A program made the position numbers and the translations under genes. 64,000 nucleotides of DNA from Planctomycetota bacterium (lineage in GTDB: Bacteria; Planctomycetota; Phycisphaerae; Phycisphaerales; SM1A02). The notes below the pieces were generated by a model, which saw only the letters and a list, made by a program, of their open reading frames with translations, was not told the DNA's origin and did no database searches. Positions 1-9,375 of the stretch are shown here, piece by piece. The stretch lies in contig VGYX01000008.1 in NCBI GenBank assembly GCA_016872835.1, positions 62,001 through 126,000 of the forward strand. Reading direction: 5' to 3'. Position 1 is the first letter of the stretch. Every line of letters starts with the position of its first letter.

Positions 1-498
1 GCCGTGACCGTGGCCGTCGGCCGCGTGTCCGACGACGCGCTGGCGATGATCGCCCGCGCGCGCGCCATGCTGGACGAGGCCGTCGCGATGGTCGCCCCGG
101 GCCGTCGTTGGAGCCAGATCGCCGAGCGCCTGCAGTGCATGGCGCTCGAGGGCGGCTACGGTCTGCTCACCGAGCTCATCGGGCACGGCATCGGCCGTCG
201 CCTGCACGAGTGGCCCGAGGCCCCGAACTCGCTCAGTCGTTCACTGCTGACCCACCGCGACTTCACGCTGCTGCCCGGCATGACGCTGGCCATCGAGCCG
301 ATGGTCGCGATGCTGGGTGGCTCGCCGGTACGCCGCGACGAGGACGGCCACCCCATGGGCGTAGCCACCTGCGTGGCCGCCGACGGCTGGACCGTCGAGG
401 CCCTGAGCGGCCTGCCGAGCGCGCACTTTGAACACACCATCGCGGTGACGCGCGAGGGTTCGCGTGTCCTGACCCGTCTGCCGGAAGGAATCCGCTGA
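1..498 (+). CDS. map: type I methionine aminopeptidase (C-terminal part, truncated by window start)
   Basis: Translation contains ELIGHGIGRRLHEWPEAPN and TLLPGMTLAIEPMV, typical of MetAP; directly abuts infA. Confidence 0.9.
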   Translation, partial: AVTVAVGRVSDDALAMIARARAMLDEAVAMVAPGRRWSQIAERLQCMALEGGYGLLTELIGHGIGRRLHEWPEAPNSLSRSLLTHRDFTLLPGMTLAIEPMVAMLGGSPVRRDEDGHPMGVATCVAADGWTVEALSGLPSAHFEHTIAVTREGSRVLTRLPEGIR

Positions 499-714
499 AT
501 GGGCAAGGACGACAAGATCACCCTCGACGCCGAGGTCACCGAGGCCCTGCCGGACGCCATGTTCAAGGTGCGCCTGCAGAACAACCAGGAGATTCTCGCC
601 TACGTGAGCGGCAAGATGCGGAAGTTCTTCATCCGCATCCTGCCCGGCGACAAGGTCACCATCGAACTCAGCCCCTACGACATGACGAAGGGGCGCATCG
701 TCTACCGCTACTGA
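499..714 (+). CDS. infA: translation initiation factor IF-1
   Basis: 71 aa, [70 protein letters not shown]. Confidence 0.98.
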   Translation: MGKDDKITLDAEVTEALPDAMFKVRLQNNQEILAYVSGKMRKFFIRILPGDKVTIELSPYDMTKGRIVYRY

Positions 715-727
715 ACGAGGAAACACC

Positions 728-844
728 ATGAAGGTCCGAAGCAGCATCAAGCGACGCACCCGCGACTGTCAGATCGTCGTCCGCAAGGGCAAGCGATTCG
801 TCATCAACAAGAAGAACCCGCGCCTGAAGCAGCGCCAGGGCTGA
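728..844 (+). CDS. rpmJ: 50S ribosomal protein L36 (zinc-ligand-poor C- type); not in the supplied ORF track
   Basis: Read directly: [38 protein letters not shown], between infA and rpsM as expected. Confidence 0.95.
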   Translation: MKVRSSIKRRTRDCQIVVRKGKRFVINKKNPRLKQRQG

Positions 845-863
845 AACCGAGGAGCACCAAACC

Positions 864-1241
864 ATGCCACGTCTCGCAGGCATCGACATTCCAGAGCGCA
901 AGAAGATCTACTACGCGCTGCAGTACATCCACGGCATCGGCGCCAAGGTCGCCAAGGACATCCTTGCGAAGGTGGGCGTCGACGGCGATCGTCGCGCGAA
1001 CACCCTCGACGACAAGGAACTTGCCAGCATCGCGCAGTGCATCGACTCCGGCTACGTGGTCGAGGGCGCGCTGCGCCGCCAGGTGGGTCAGGACGTGCAG
1101 CGCCTGAAGGACATCAAGTGCTATCGCGGCGAGCGCCATCGCAAGGGCCTCCCCGTGCGTGGCCAGCGCACCCGCACCAACGCCCGCACCCGCAAGGGCA
1201 AGAAGCGCACCGTGGCGGGCAAGAAGGGCGTGAAGGGCTGA
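864..1241 (+). CDS. rpsM: 30S ribosomal protein S13
   Basis: MPRLAGIDIPERKKIYYALQYIHGIG...GLPVRGQRTRTNARTRKGKKRTVAGKKG. Confidence 0.98.
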   Translation: MPRLAGIDIPERKKIYYALQYIHGIGAKVAKDILAKVGVDGDRRANTLDDKELASIAQCIDSGYVVEGALRRQVGQDVQRLKDIKCYRGERHRKGLPVRGQRTRTNARTRKGKKRTVAGKKGVKG

Positions 1242-1267
1242 TCCAGCCCTGATCCAGGAGCAGAACC

Positions 1268-1642
1268 ATGGCAAGCAAGAAAAAGGTCCGCAAGAACGTG
1301 GCGAAGGGCATCGCGGTGGTGACCGCGTCCTTCAACAACACGATGATCACCATCACCGACGTCAACGGAGAGACCCTCGCGTGGGACTCGGCCGGCAGCG
1401 TCGGCTTCAAGGGCGCTCGCAAGAGCACCCCGTTCGCCGCCAGCCGCGCCGCCGAGAAGGTGGCCGGCAAGGTGAAGCGACTCGGGATGCGCGAGGTCGA
1501 GGTGCGACTCAAGGGCCCGGGACCGGGTCGCGAGAGCGCAGTCACCGGCCTGCAGGCCAACGGCCTGAAGGTGCTGGCGATCGAGGATCACACCCCGATT
1601 CCGCACAACGGCTGCCGCCTGCCCAAGAAGCGCCGCGTTTGA
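1268..1642 (+). CDS. rpsK: 30S ribosomal protein S11
   Basis: [39 protein letters not shown]...[14 protein letters not shown]. Confidence 0.98.
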   Translation: MASKKKVRKNVAKGIAVVTASFNNTMITITDVNGETLAWDSAGSVGFKGARKSTPFAASRAAEKVAGKVKRLGMREVEVRLKGPGPGRESAVTGLQANGLKVLAIEDHTPIPHNGCRLPKKRRV

Positions 1643-1828
1643 CCGTTTCCAGGCCCTTTCCGCGGTGCGGGAGGGGCTTGGAGGTGGGCCCACGGGGGCC
1701 TACCATGCACGATTCGTCACTCCCCTCGGCACAGAAGAGGCGCGCCCGACCGCCCCGGCAGGGCCGGCCGACCTCGCGAAGCCGCAGGGATTCCTGTTCA
1801 GGACACTGCCGGACTCTGGAGACTCACC

Positions 1829-2845
1829 ATGCACGTTCGTTGGCGCGGACTTGAACTTCCCTCGCGCGTGACCGTCGACCGGTCCACCCTCACGCCCACC
1901 TTCGGCCGCTTCATCGCGGAGCCGTTCGAGCGTGGCTTCGGCACCACCGTCGGCAACGGTCTTCGTCGCATCCTGCTCTCGAGCCTCGAGGGCGCTGCCA
2001 TCACCGGCGTGAAGATCGCGGGCGTGACCCACGAGTTCACCAGCCTCCCCGGCGTGATGGAGGACGTGACCGACATCATCCTGAACGTGAAGCAGCTCGT
2101 GGTGAGCATGCAGGACGACGCCCCGAAGACCATGCGCCTGCTGGCCGAGGGCCCGGGCGAGGTCACCGGCGACCTGATCGAGAGCGACAGCAGCATCTCG
2201 ATCTACAACCCCGAGAGGGTTCTCGCCACCCTGACCGAGAAGCGTGAGTTCGCCATCGAGTTCACCGTGCAGAAGGGCCGCGGCTACATGCCGGCCAGCG
2301 AGCAGTGGAACAAGATGGACGAGCAGGAGATCGGCGTGATCCCGGTCGACGCCGTGTTCAGCCCCGTGCTGCGCGTGCGCTACCGCGTCGAGGACACCCG
2401 CGTGGGCCAGCGCACGAACTACGACAAGCTCGTGCTGGACATCTGGACCAACGGCACGATCACGCCGGACATGGCGATGGTCGAGGCGGCGAAGATCCTG
2501 CGCAAGCACCTGAATCCCTTCGTGCTGTACGACAACGAGGGCGACGACGTGATGCCGGACAACATCGCGCAGGCCCAGGACAGCGAGGCGGAGCTCTCGC
2601 GCCGCCTGAACCAGCCCGTGACGGCGCTTGACCTCTCCGTGCGCAGCAGCAACTGCCTCGAGAGCGGCAAGATCCGCTGGATCTGGGAGCTCGTCCAGAA
2701 GACCGAGACCGACCTGCTGGAGCTGCGCGCGTTCGGCCGCACCAGCCTGAAGGAAGTGAAGACCCGCCTGGAGGAGCAGGGACTTGGCCTCGCCATGACC
2801 CTTCCCGAGGGCTTTGAGCCCATCACTGAAGAGGCGAAGGCCTGA
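1829..2845 (+). CDS. rpoA: DNA-directed RNA polymerase alpha subunit
   Basis: FERGFGTTVGNGLRRILLSSLEGAAITGVKI; alpha-CTD VRSSNCLESGKIRWIWELVQKTETDLLELRAFGRTSLKEV. Confidence 0.98.
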   Translation: MHVRWRGLELPSRVTVDRSTLTPTFGRFIAEPFERGFGTTVGNGLRRILLSSLEGAAITGVKIAGVTHEFTSLPGVMEDVTDIILNVKQLVVSMQDDAPKTMRLLAEGPGEVTGDLIESDSSISIYNPERVLATLTEKREFAIEFTVQKGRGYMPASEQWNKMDEQEIGVIPVDAVFSPVLRVRYRVEDTRVGQRTNYDKLVLDIWTNGTITPDMAMVEAAKILRKHLNPFVLYDNEGDDVMPDNIAQAQDSEAELSRRLNQPVTALDLSVRSSNCLESGKIRWIWELVQKTETDLLELRAFGRTSLKEVKTRLEEQGLGLAMTLPEGFEPITEEAKA

Positions 2846-2868
2846 GCGCCTGAGCCAAGGAGATCGTC

Positions 2869-3465
2869 ATGCGACACAAGATCAGCGGCAAGCAGCTCTG
2901 CATCAAGGAAGACCACCGTCGCGCCATGTTGCGCAATCTGGCGGCTGGCCTCTTCGAGCACGGCCAGATCGAGACCACCATGGCCAAGGCCAAGGCGGTC
3001 CAGCCCTTCGTCGAGAAGCTCATCACCGCGGCCAAGGGCAAGAGCCTGGCCACGCGACGCCTGCTGCAGAGCCGGCTGAACGACCGCAAGGTGTTCACGT
3101 GGGTGGCCGATCCGAACGTGCCCGAGGCGCGCAAGTCCAGCGAGTTCTGGGAGCTGCCCTCGGCCGACGCGATCGAGTTCAACCGGTACGGCGAGGTCCG
3201 CAAGGCGCCGCGCCTGATCGAGCACCTGATCAGCAAGGTGGCGCCGAAGTTCGCGGATCGCGCGGGTGGCTACACCCGTGTCGTGAAGTTGGACAAGCGT
3301 CGTCTGGGCGACGGCACCGACCTGGTGCTGCTGCAGCTGGTGGGCGCCGAGAGCGGCAGCCAGATCAGCGGCCGCGCGGGTCACCGCCGCAAGCGCGCGG
3401 ACAAGCGCGCGGCCTTCGCCAAGAAGGCGAAGGAAGCCGCGGCGGCCAAGAAGTCCGCCGCCTGA
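2869..3465 (+). CDS. rplQ: 50S ribosomal protein L17 with Lys/Ala-rich C-terminal extension
   Basis: HKISGKQLCIKEDHRRAMLRNLAAGLFEHGQIETTMAKAKAVQPFVEKLI; follows rpoA. Confidence 0.97.
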   Translation: MRHKISGKQLCIKEDHRRAMLRNLAAGLFEHGQIETTMAKAKAVQPFVEKLITAAKGKSLATRRLLQSRLNDRKVFTWVADPNVPEARKSSEFWELPSADAIEFNRYGEVRKAPRLIEHLISKVAPKFADRAGGYTRVVKLDKRRLGDGTDLVLLQLVGAESGSQISGRAGHRRKRADKRAAFAKKAKEAAAAKKSAA

Positions 3466-3470
3466 TCACA

Positions 3471-3520
3471 GGGTCGGAGGTCGTTGCCGACCACTTGCTG
3501 ACACGCACCTGAGACTGCAA
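3471..3520 (+). repeat. dispersed repeat, copy A
   Basis: GGGTCGGAGGTCGTTGCCGACCACTTGC, 5 nt after rplQ stop; matches copies B and C. Confidence 0.7.
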
Positions 3521-3524
3521 CACA

Positions 3525-3560
3525 CGCCCCGATCGGAGAACCCGGTCGGGGCGTTTCGTT
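3525..3560 (+). terminator. rho-independent terminator-like hairpin after rplQ
   Basis: CGCCCCGATC...GGTCGGGGCG followed by a T-rich tract (GTTTCGTTTCTT). Confidence 0.75.
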
Positions 3561-3738
3561 TCTTGATCCTGTTCGCTCCGGCAAGCGACCGCTCGGGACC
3601 GTGTGGTGTCCGTTCCGGCGCCCTGTCGTTCTCGCTGCGGGACACCACGCGGATCCCTGGCTCGATGTGGGCAGGGCGGGACCACGCGAGAGGCCGAACG
3701 GTTGAATCATTCCCGCTACGCCGCGTCATGACCCGCCC

Positions 3739-4266
3739 TCACTCCACCCATCGATGCGCATGCGAGAAGCTCTTGTGGTACCAGCTGTTCTTCTTGAAGG
3801 GCCGCAGGTGGATGCCCAGACCCCAGTTGTAGTTCCAGCCGCTGAAATTGCTGCAATCCACCCCCCAGCCGCCATTCTTCGTGCGCACGGCTTCGCTGTA
3901 CCACTCGCGCTCCGGCGTGCTGCGCTCGAAGGCCGCACTGCCGCGCTCGCTGTGGTGATCGAAGAGCAGTTGCGCGATGGGGTACTTGAACTGCAGCGAG
4001 TAACGGCTCTTGTAGTCGCCCCTCTCAGGCTTCGCGTCTTGCGCCTCGTCGACTTCCTCGCTCTCGCCGGTGTCGCCGCGGCGCTCGGCTTCCTGCTCGT
4101 CACCGCCGGCGCTCTGCTCGCCCTGGCGCTGCTCACCGCGTTCCTCTCGGTGTTCGCGACGCGTCTCAAGAGGGGACTCGCTGTTTGGTGCCGACTGTTG
4201 TGGGGCGGCGAGTGCGCAGAGGATGCCAAGGCTCAGGAGGGCGAGGAGGAGTCGATTCGGAATCAT
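3739..4266 (-). CDS. secreted, highly charged hypothetical protein with a DCSNF/YNxGLGI C-terminal motif
   Basis: Signal peptide MIPNRLLLALLSLGILCALAAPQQ; Glu/Arg-rich middle; WGVDCSNFSGWNYNWGLGIHLRP near the C-terminus. Confidence 0.65.
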   Translation of the reverse strand: MIPNRLLLALLSLGILCALAAPQQSAPNSESPLETRREHREERGEQRQGEQSAGGDEQEAERRGDTGESEEVDEAQDAKPERGDYKSRYSLQFKYPIAQLLFDHHSERGSAAFERSTPEREWYSEAVRTKNGGWGVDCSNFSGWNYNWGLGIHLRPFKKNSWYHKSFSHAHRWVE

Positions 4267-4406
4267 GCAGGAAATGATTCCGGAGGGCGACGAATTCGTG
4301 TTGGCTGCGGAGCTCGGCGTGATGGAAACCGTTTGCGAAGGCACCGGGAATGGGGAGGGTGCGTTCGCGTCGGGTGGGTACGGAAGCCTTCGCTAGACTG
4401 CCCTTC

Positions 4407-5402
4407 GTGCTTCAGGACATCGAACAGGACGAGGCGCAGGCGCTGGCGGATGCGCGGGTTGCAGCCGATGCGGCCGCGCTTGAGGCTTGGCGCATTCGCT
4501 GGATTGGCGCCAACGGCCGCCTGAAGGACCTGATGGACGGCCTGAAGAGCGCGCCGAAGGACCAGAAGCCAGCGCTCGGCAAGCGCCTGAACGCCATGAA
4601 GGTGGCTCTGGAGGCGGCGTTCGAGTCGCGAAAGTCCGCGGTGGGCGGCGGTGCTGCGGCGGGGCCTGCCATCGACCTCACGGAGCCGGGCCTTCCGGTC
4701 GGTGAGGGTCGGCGGCACATCCTCAGTCGCACCATCGCGGACATCGTGCAGATCTTCGGCCGCATGGGCTTCGAGGTGGCCGAGGGCCCCGAGGTCGAGG
4801 ACGAGTGGCACAACTTCACCGCGCTGAACATTCCCGAGGGGCATCCCGCACGTGAGCCCACGGACAACTTCTACATGGCCGAGCAGGGTGGCGTGCGGCG
4901 ACTGCTTCGCACGCAGACCAGCACCGTGCAGATCCGCGCCATGGAGGCGCGCAAGCCGCCGCTGAAGGTGGTGGCGGTGGGGCGCGTGTACCGGCCCGAC
5001 ACGCACGACGCCACGCACTACAGCATGTTCCACCAGATCGAGGGGCTGTACGTGGATCGCGGCGTGACCATGGTCGACCTGAAGACCACGCTGTGGCACT
5101 TTGCGCGCGCGTGCTTCGGACCCGAGGCCGAGGTGCGCATGCGTCCGAGCTTCTTCCCGTTCACCGAGCCGAGCGCCGAAGTGGACATGAAGATGAAGAT
5201 CAAGGGCGAGTGGCGATGGGTGGAACTCGGTGGGTGCGGCATGGTCGACCCGGCGGTGCTGCAGTCGGTGGGTGTCGACCCGGAGGAGTTCACGGGCTTC
5301 GCGTTCGGCCTGGGCGTGGAGCGCATCGCGATGCGTCGGCACGGCATCAGCGACATTCGCTGGCTCTTCGACAACGACGTGCGGTTCCTGCGGCAATTCT
5401 GA
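4407..5402 (+). CDS. pheS: phenylalanyl-tRNA synthetase alpha subunit (probable GTG start; ORF track opens at 4350)
   Basis: GRRHILSRTIADIVQIFGRMGFEVAEGPEVEDEWHNFTALNIPEGHPAREPTDNFYM; class II motifs, GLGVERIAMRRHGISDIR. Confidence 0.95.
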   Translation: MLQDIEQDEAQALADARVAADAAALEAWRIRWIGANGRLKDLMDGLKSAPKDQKPALGKRLNAMKVALEAAFESRKSAVGGGAAAGPAIDLTEPGLPVGEGRRHILSRTIADIVQIFGRMGFEVAEGPEVEDEWHNFTALNIPEGHPAREPTDNFYMAEQGGVRRLLRTQTSTVQIRAMEARKPPLKVVAVGRVYRPDTHDATHYSMFHQIEGLYVDRGVTMVDLKTTLWHFARACFGPEAEVRMRPSFFPFTEPSAEVDMKMKIKGEWRWVELGGCGMVDPAVLQSVGVDPEEFTGFAFGLGVERIAMRRHGISDIRWLFDNDVRFLRQF

Positions 5403-6274
5403 TGGCATCGCGCCGTCAAGGGCAGGTGTCGGCGCGTGCCCTGTGGCTCGCGCTCATGGTCGCGATGCTGACGCTGGCGGTGGGAGCGTGGTTCACGTAC
5501 CGATCGATCGTGCTGGCCGAGCGTGCGCCGATGCCGGAGATTCCGCCGGTGGTCGTGCTGGAGGAGCTTCGCCCCACGTCGGTGCCGGAAGCGCCGCGCG
5601 ACACGCGTGATCCGCTGGCCGTGGCGTGGGTGGAGCGGGGGCCCGAAGCGGTGCTGCAGGCGACGGCGTCGCTGGACGCGGGCGCCGTGGCGCAGTCCGA
5701 GGCCTCCATGCGAGCCGCGGTGCTGCGCGCGGAGGCGCTGCTTGCGTTGGGGCGCGTGGCCGACGCGTTGGCCTGGAACGACGGCTTGTGCAAGGCGCTG
5801 GCGGAGCCCACGGCCGCGCAGTCGCTTGAGCCGCTCGTGCTGGAGCAGCATGCGCGCATCCGCATGGCTGCGGGCGAGACGAACGTGCTGAAGCAGGAGA
5901 CGCGGCTGCGCGCCAGCGTGGAGGCGCGGGAGCTGCTCTCGGGCGAGGTGCCGGCCGAGGCGTGGGCGACGCTTGCCACGCTGGAGAAGGCCAGGGGGGA
6001 GTGTGGCCCTGCGGTCGAGCATTACACGAGGGCGCTGCGTGGTGTGGATGTGGCGGCGTGGCTGCGCATGAAGCACGAGGCGCCCTGGAGGTTGCAGTTG
6101 CTCGCGTTGGTGGCGCTGGACCGGGCGGACTGCCTGTCCACGCTGGATCGCGATGACGAGGCGCGCAAGGCTGTGATCGCGGTGGCGGCGGAACTTGCCA
6201 CTGTGCTTGGCGAGGCGGATCCGCTTGCGCAGCAGGCGGCAGATCTGCGCGATCAGCTGATGGGCAGCCGATAA
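5402..6274 (+). CDS. membrane-anchored hypothetical protein, alpha-helical/TPR-like
   Basis: Start overlaps pheS stop (TGATGG); single N-terminal TM VSARALWLALMVAMLTLAVGAWFTY; Ala/Glu/Leu-rich repeats. Confidence 0.6.
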   Translation: MASRRQGQVSARALWLALMVAMLTLAVGAWFTYRSIVLAERAPMPEIPPVVVLEELRPTSVPEAPRDTRDPLAVAWVERGPEAVLQATASLDAGAVAQSEASMRAAVLRAEALLALGRVADALAWNDGLCKALAEPTAAQSLEPLVLEQHARIRMAAGETNVLKQETRLRASVEARELLSGEVPAEAWATLATLEKARGECGPAVEHYTRALRGVDVAAWLRMKHEAPWRLQLLALVALDRADCLSTLDRDDEARKAVIAVAAELATVLGEADPLAQQAADLRDQLMGSR

Positions 6275-6280
6275 TCAGGG

Positions 6281-7492
6281 TCAGGTGGAGTAGTCGGCGT
6301 TGAGGCGCACATAGTCCTCGGTCAGCCCGCTCGACAGGAAGAAGTCCCGACCTCCGCCGAGACCGAGATCGAGTTCGATCACCACGCTGTCCTGTGAAAA
6401 CGCCCGCTCGGCCACCGTCTTCTCGACGGCGGCCGGAGCGCCCTGCTGGAACAGCGTCACGCCGCCAGCCTTCACGATCAGCAGTTCCGGATCGATCTTC
6501 GCGCCGCTTCGGCCCGCCGCCGCCACGATGCGGCCCCAGTTGGGATCACCACCCGTGACCGCGCATCGGACCAGCGTGCTGGTGGCCACGGTGCGCGCGA
6601 TCAGCAGCGCATCCGCGTCGTTCGCCGCGCCACGCACGTGCACCTCGAGCCCGCGCGTGAATCCTTCGCCGTCCTGCACGACCATGCGTGCCAGGTCGCC
6701 AAGGACCTCGTCCAAGGCCTTCTGCAGCGCTGCACGATCCTTCGCAGGTCCGGCCGCACCGCTCGCAAGGCAGAACACCGAGTCGTTCGTGCTCGTGTCG
6801 CCATCGATCGAGATGCGGTGGAAGCTGCGCTCGACCGCGTGGCGCAGCATGCCGTCGAGTTCGGCTGGCGTGACTTCCGCGTCGGTGGTCACGGCCGCGA
6901 TCGTGGTCGCCATGTTCGGGTGGATCATGCCCGCGCCCTTGGCCATTCCGGTCACGCGGATCTCGGCGCCACCGCTGCCTGCGACCGTGCGCGTGCTCAT
7001 CTTGGGCCGCGTATCGGTGGTCATGATGCCGCGCGCGAACGGCTCGCAGGCACCTTCGGCGCACGCGTTCGCCAGTGCCGGCATGGCGCCTGTCACGCGA
7101 TCGATCGGTAGACGCTTGCCGATGATGCCCGTGCTGTTCACCAGGACAGCCGCGGGCGTGCAGTCGCAGGCCGCCGCCACGGCGTCGATCATCGCCTCGG
7201 CGTCGGCCGCGCCTTCGGGCCCGGTGGCGGCGTTCGCGCAGCCGGAGTTCACGACCAGCGCGCTGCAGTGCCCACGCGAGTCCCGCAGGTTGCGGCGGCT
7301 TGCGAGCACCGGCGCCGCCGCGAAGCGGTTCGTGGTGAACATCGCCGCGGCCACGGCGCCGTTCGGGCAGCGAAGCATGGCGAGGTCCGGCGCGCCTGAT
7401 GCCTTGATGCCCGAACTCACGCACGCGGCGGTGAAGCCCCTCGGCAGCGGGGGCGCGACGATGGCGGCGGGAGCGGGACTTGCGATCGTCAT
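6281..7492 (-). CDS. argJ: bifunctional glutamate N-acetyltransferase / ornithine acetyltransferase
   Basis: VNSGCANAATGPEGAADAEAM, IGKRLPIDRVTGAMP, GMIHPNMATTIA; arg operon context. Confidence 0.95.
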   Translation of the reverse strand: MTIASPAPAAIVAPPLPRGFTAACVSSGIKASGAPDLAMLRCPNGAVAAAMFTTNRFAAAPVLASRRNLRDSRGHCSALVVNSGCANAATGPEGAADAEAMIDAVAAACDCTPAAVLVNSTGIIGKRLPIDRVTGAMPALANACAEGACEPFARGIMTTDTRPKMSTRTVAGSGGAEIRVTGMAKGAGMIHPNMATTIAAVTTDAEVTPAELDGMLRHAVERSFHRISIDGDTSTNDSVFCLASGAAGPAKDRAALQKALDEVLGDLARMVVQDGEGFTRGLEVHVRGAANDADALLIARTVATSTLVRCAVTGGDPNWGRIVAAAGRSGAKIDPELLIVKAGGVTLFQQGAPAAVEKTVAERAFSQDSVVIELDLGLGGGRDFFLSSGLTEDYVRLNADYST

Positions 7493-9375
7493 GATCCGTT
7501 CTCCGTGTTCAGGTCCTGCACCATGGCGATCTCGTCGCAGGCATGGTTCTTGGGGCACTTCGCGCAGTCCTTGGTGATCTTCTGCGGCAGACTGTTCACG
7601 CTCACCGTGCGGAAGCCGCACTTCTCGAAGAAACCCGGCATGCGCGTGAGCACGAACACACGCTTGATACCCAGTCCCTTGGCCTTGTCGAGGAAGAACT
7701 GCACGAGCTGCTGACCAAGTCCGCGCCCATGGAAGCCCTCGTCGACGCCGAGCGAGCGGATCTCGGCGAGGTCCGCCTCGTAGACCCACAGGCTCGCGCA
7801 GCCGCGCACCTTGCCATCGACCACGGCCACACCAAAGTCGGTGATCTTCTCGAGGATCTCCTCGCGGGGGCGCGGAAGGTTCTCGCCCTTGCTGCTCCAG
7901 AGGTCGACCAGCCGGCAGATGTCGTCGAGATCCTCGACCATCGCGTCGCGCAGGCCGCTCGCGCCGCCCGCCGCCTTGCGCCGCGTGCGCTTGGCTCCGC
8001 GCAGGCTTCGCCGCGCCTCGCGCACGCGTGCGAGCACCTGATCCGGTGAGGTGCCACCCGGCACGCTGCGGCGACCGATCGCCGCGTCGACGGTCAGCGT
8101 GACATACACGTCCTTCTCGACCTTCGGCGCGAGTTTCGCCATCTCCTCGACGGTGAGCGCCTCGAGAGGCTTGCTCTGGCGGATCGCCTCGCGCACGAGC
8201 AGGCCCACCTGGCCATGCGCCTCGCGGAAGGGCACGCCCTTGCGCACGAGATAGTCGGCCAGTTCGGTGGCGTTGGCGTAGCCCGCGATGGCCGCCTTGC
8301 GCGCGCGCTCACGATCGACCTTCAGGCCGCGCAGCACCCGCGGCGTGACGCACAGGCAGAGGCTGAGCGTGTCCATCGCGTCGAACAGCGGCTCCTTGTC
8401 CTCCTGCAGGTCCTTGTTGTAGGCCAGCGGAAGCGCCTTGAAGGTGGCCAGCGCGCCCGTGAGCGCGCCGATCACGCGACCGGTCTTGCCGCGGATGAGT
8501 TCGCACGCGTCGGGGTTCTTCTTCTGCGGCATCAGGCTGCTGCCCGTGCTCACATCGTCGCCCAGCTCGATGTACGCGGCCTCGCCGGTGGCGTAGAAGA
8601 TGAGGTCCTCGCTCATGCGCGAGAGGTGCAGCATGGCGATCGCGCTCGCCGCCAGCAGTTCCGCCACGAAATCGCGGTCACTCACGGCGTCGAGACTGTT
8701 GGCGGTGGGGCCATCGAACCCGAGGTCCTTGGCCAGCCGCGCGCGATCGATCGGATACGCCGTGCCCGCAAGCGCACCCGAACCGAGCGGGCATCGCATC
8801 ACGCGGTCCAGCGCGTCGCTGAAGCGGTCGGCATCGCGCCGCAGCATCTCCACGTACGCCAGGCACCAGTGCGCGAACAGCACCGGCTGTGCGCGCTGCA
8901 GGTGCGTGAACCCCGGGAACACCGTGTCCTTCTCGCGCTCGGCGAGCTCCAGCAGGCTCTCGTTGGTCGCGTCAATCTCGGCCAGTCGCTGCCGGATCTG
9001 CTTCATGCACCACAGACGCAGGTCGGTGGCGACCTGGTCGTTGCGGCTGCGACCCGTGTGCAGTTTCTTGCCAAGGTCACCCACGCGCGCGACGAGTTCG
9101 CGCTCCACCCAGCTGTGCACGTCCTCGTCGACGGCGTTCACCAGCAGGGTGGGATCGGCCGCCGCGAGCGCGCCGATCTCGCGCAGCGCCTTCTCGAGGC
9201 GCACGCGCTCGTCGTCGGTGATCACGCCGGCGCGGCAGATCGCCGCGGCCCACGCGACCGAACCCTCCACGTCTTCCTGAACCAGCCGCCGATCGAACGG
9301 CAGGCTGTCGTTGAAGACGCGGAACAGCGTGTCTTGGCCGCCTTGCACGCGGCCTGCCCAGATCGCCGCGGTCAC
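7489..9375 (-). CDS. argH: argininosuccinate lyase fused to C-terminal GNAT N-acetylglutamate synthase-like domain (GTG start)
   Basis: ArgH signature [25 protein letters not shown]-terminal GNAT domain [24 protein letters not shown]...[10 protein letters not shown]...[17 protein letters not shown]. Confidence 0.93.
   Translation of the reverse strand: MTAAIWAGRVQGGQDTLFRVFNDSLPFDRRLVQEDVEGSVAWAAAICRAGVITDDERVRLEKALREIGALAAADPTLLVNAVDEDVHSWVERELVARVGDLGKKLHTGRSRNDQVATDLRLWCMKQIRQRLAEIDATNESLLELAEREKDTVFPGFTHLQRAQPVLFAHWCLAYVEMLRRDADRFSDALDRVMRCPLGSGALAGTAYPIDRARLAKDLGFDGPTANSLDAVSDRDFVAELLAASAIAMLHLSRMSEDLIFYATGEAAYIELGDDVSTGSSLMPQKKNPDACELIRGKTGRVIGALTGALATFKALPLAYNKDLQEDKEPLFDAMDTLSLCLCVTPRVLRGLKVDRERARKAAIAGYANATELADYLVRKGVPFREAHGQVGLLVREAIRQSKPLEALTVEEMAKLAPKVEKDVYVTLTVDAAIGRRSVPGGTSPDQVLARVREARRSLRGAKRTRRKAAGGASGLRDAMVEDLDDICRLVDLWSSKGENLPRPREEILEKITDFGVAVVDGKVRGCASLWVYEADLAEIRSLGVDEGFHGRGLGQQLVQFFLDKAKGLGIKRVFVLTRMPGFFEKCGFRTVSVNSLPQKITKDCAKCPKNHACDEIAMVQDLNTENGS

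Noticed and set aside
6275-6300. AGGGTCAGGTGGAG as a fourth copy of the dispersed repeat
   Set aside because: Matches only the first ~7 nt and is part of the argJ stop region; no GACCACTTGC core.
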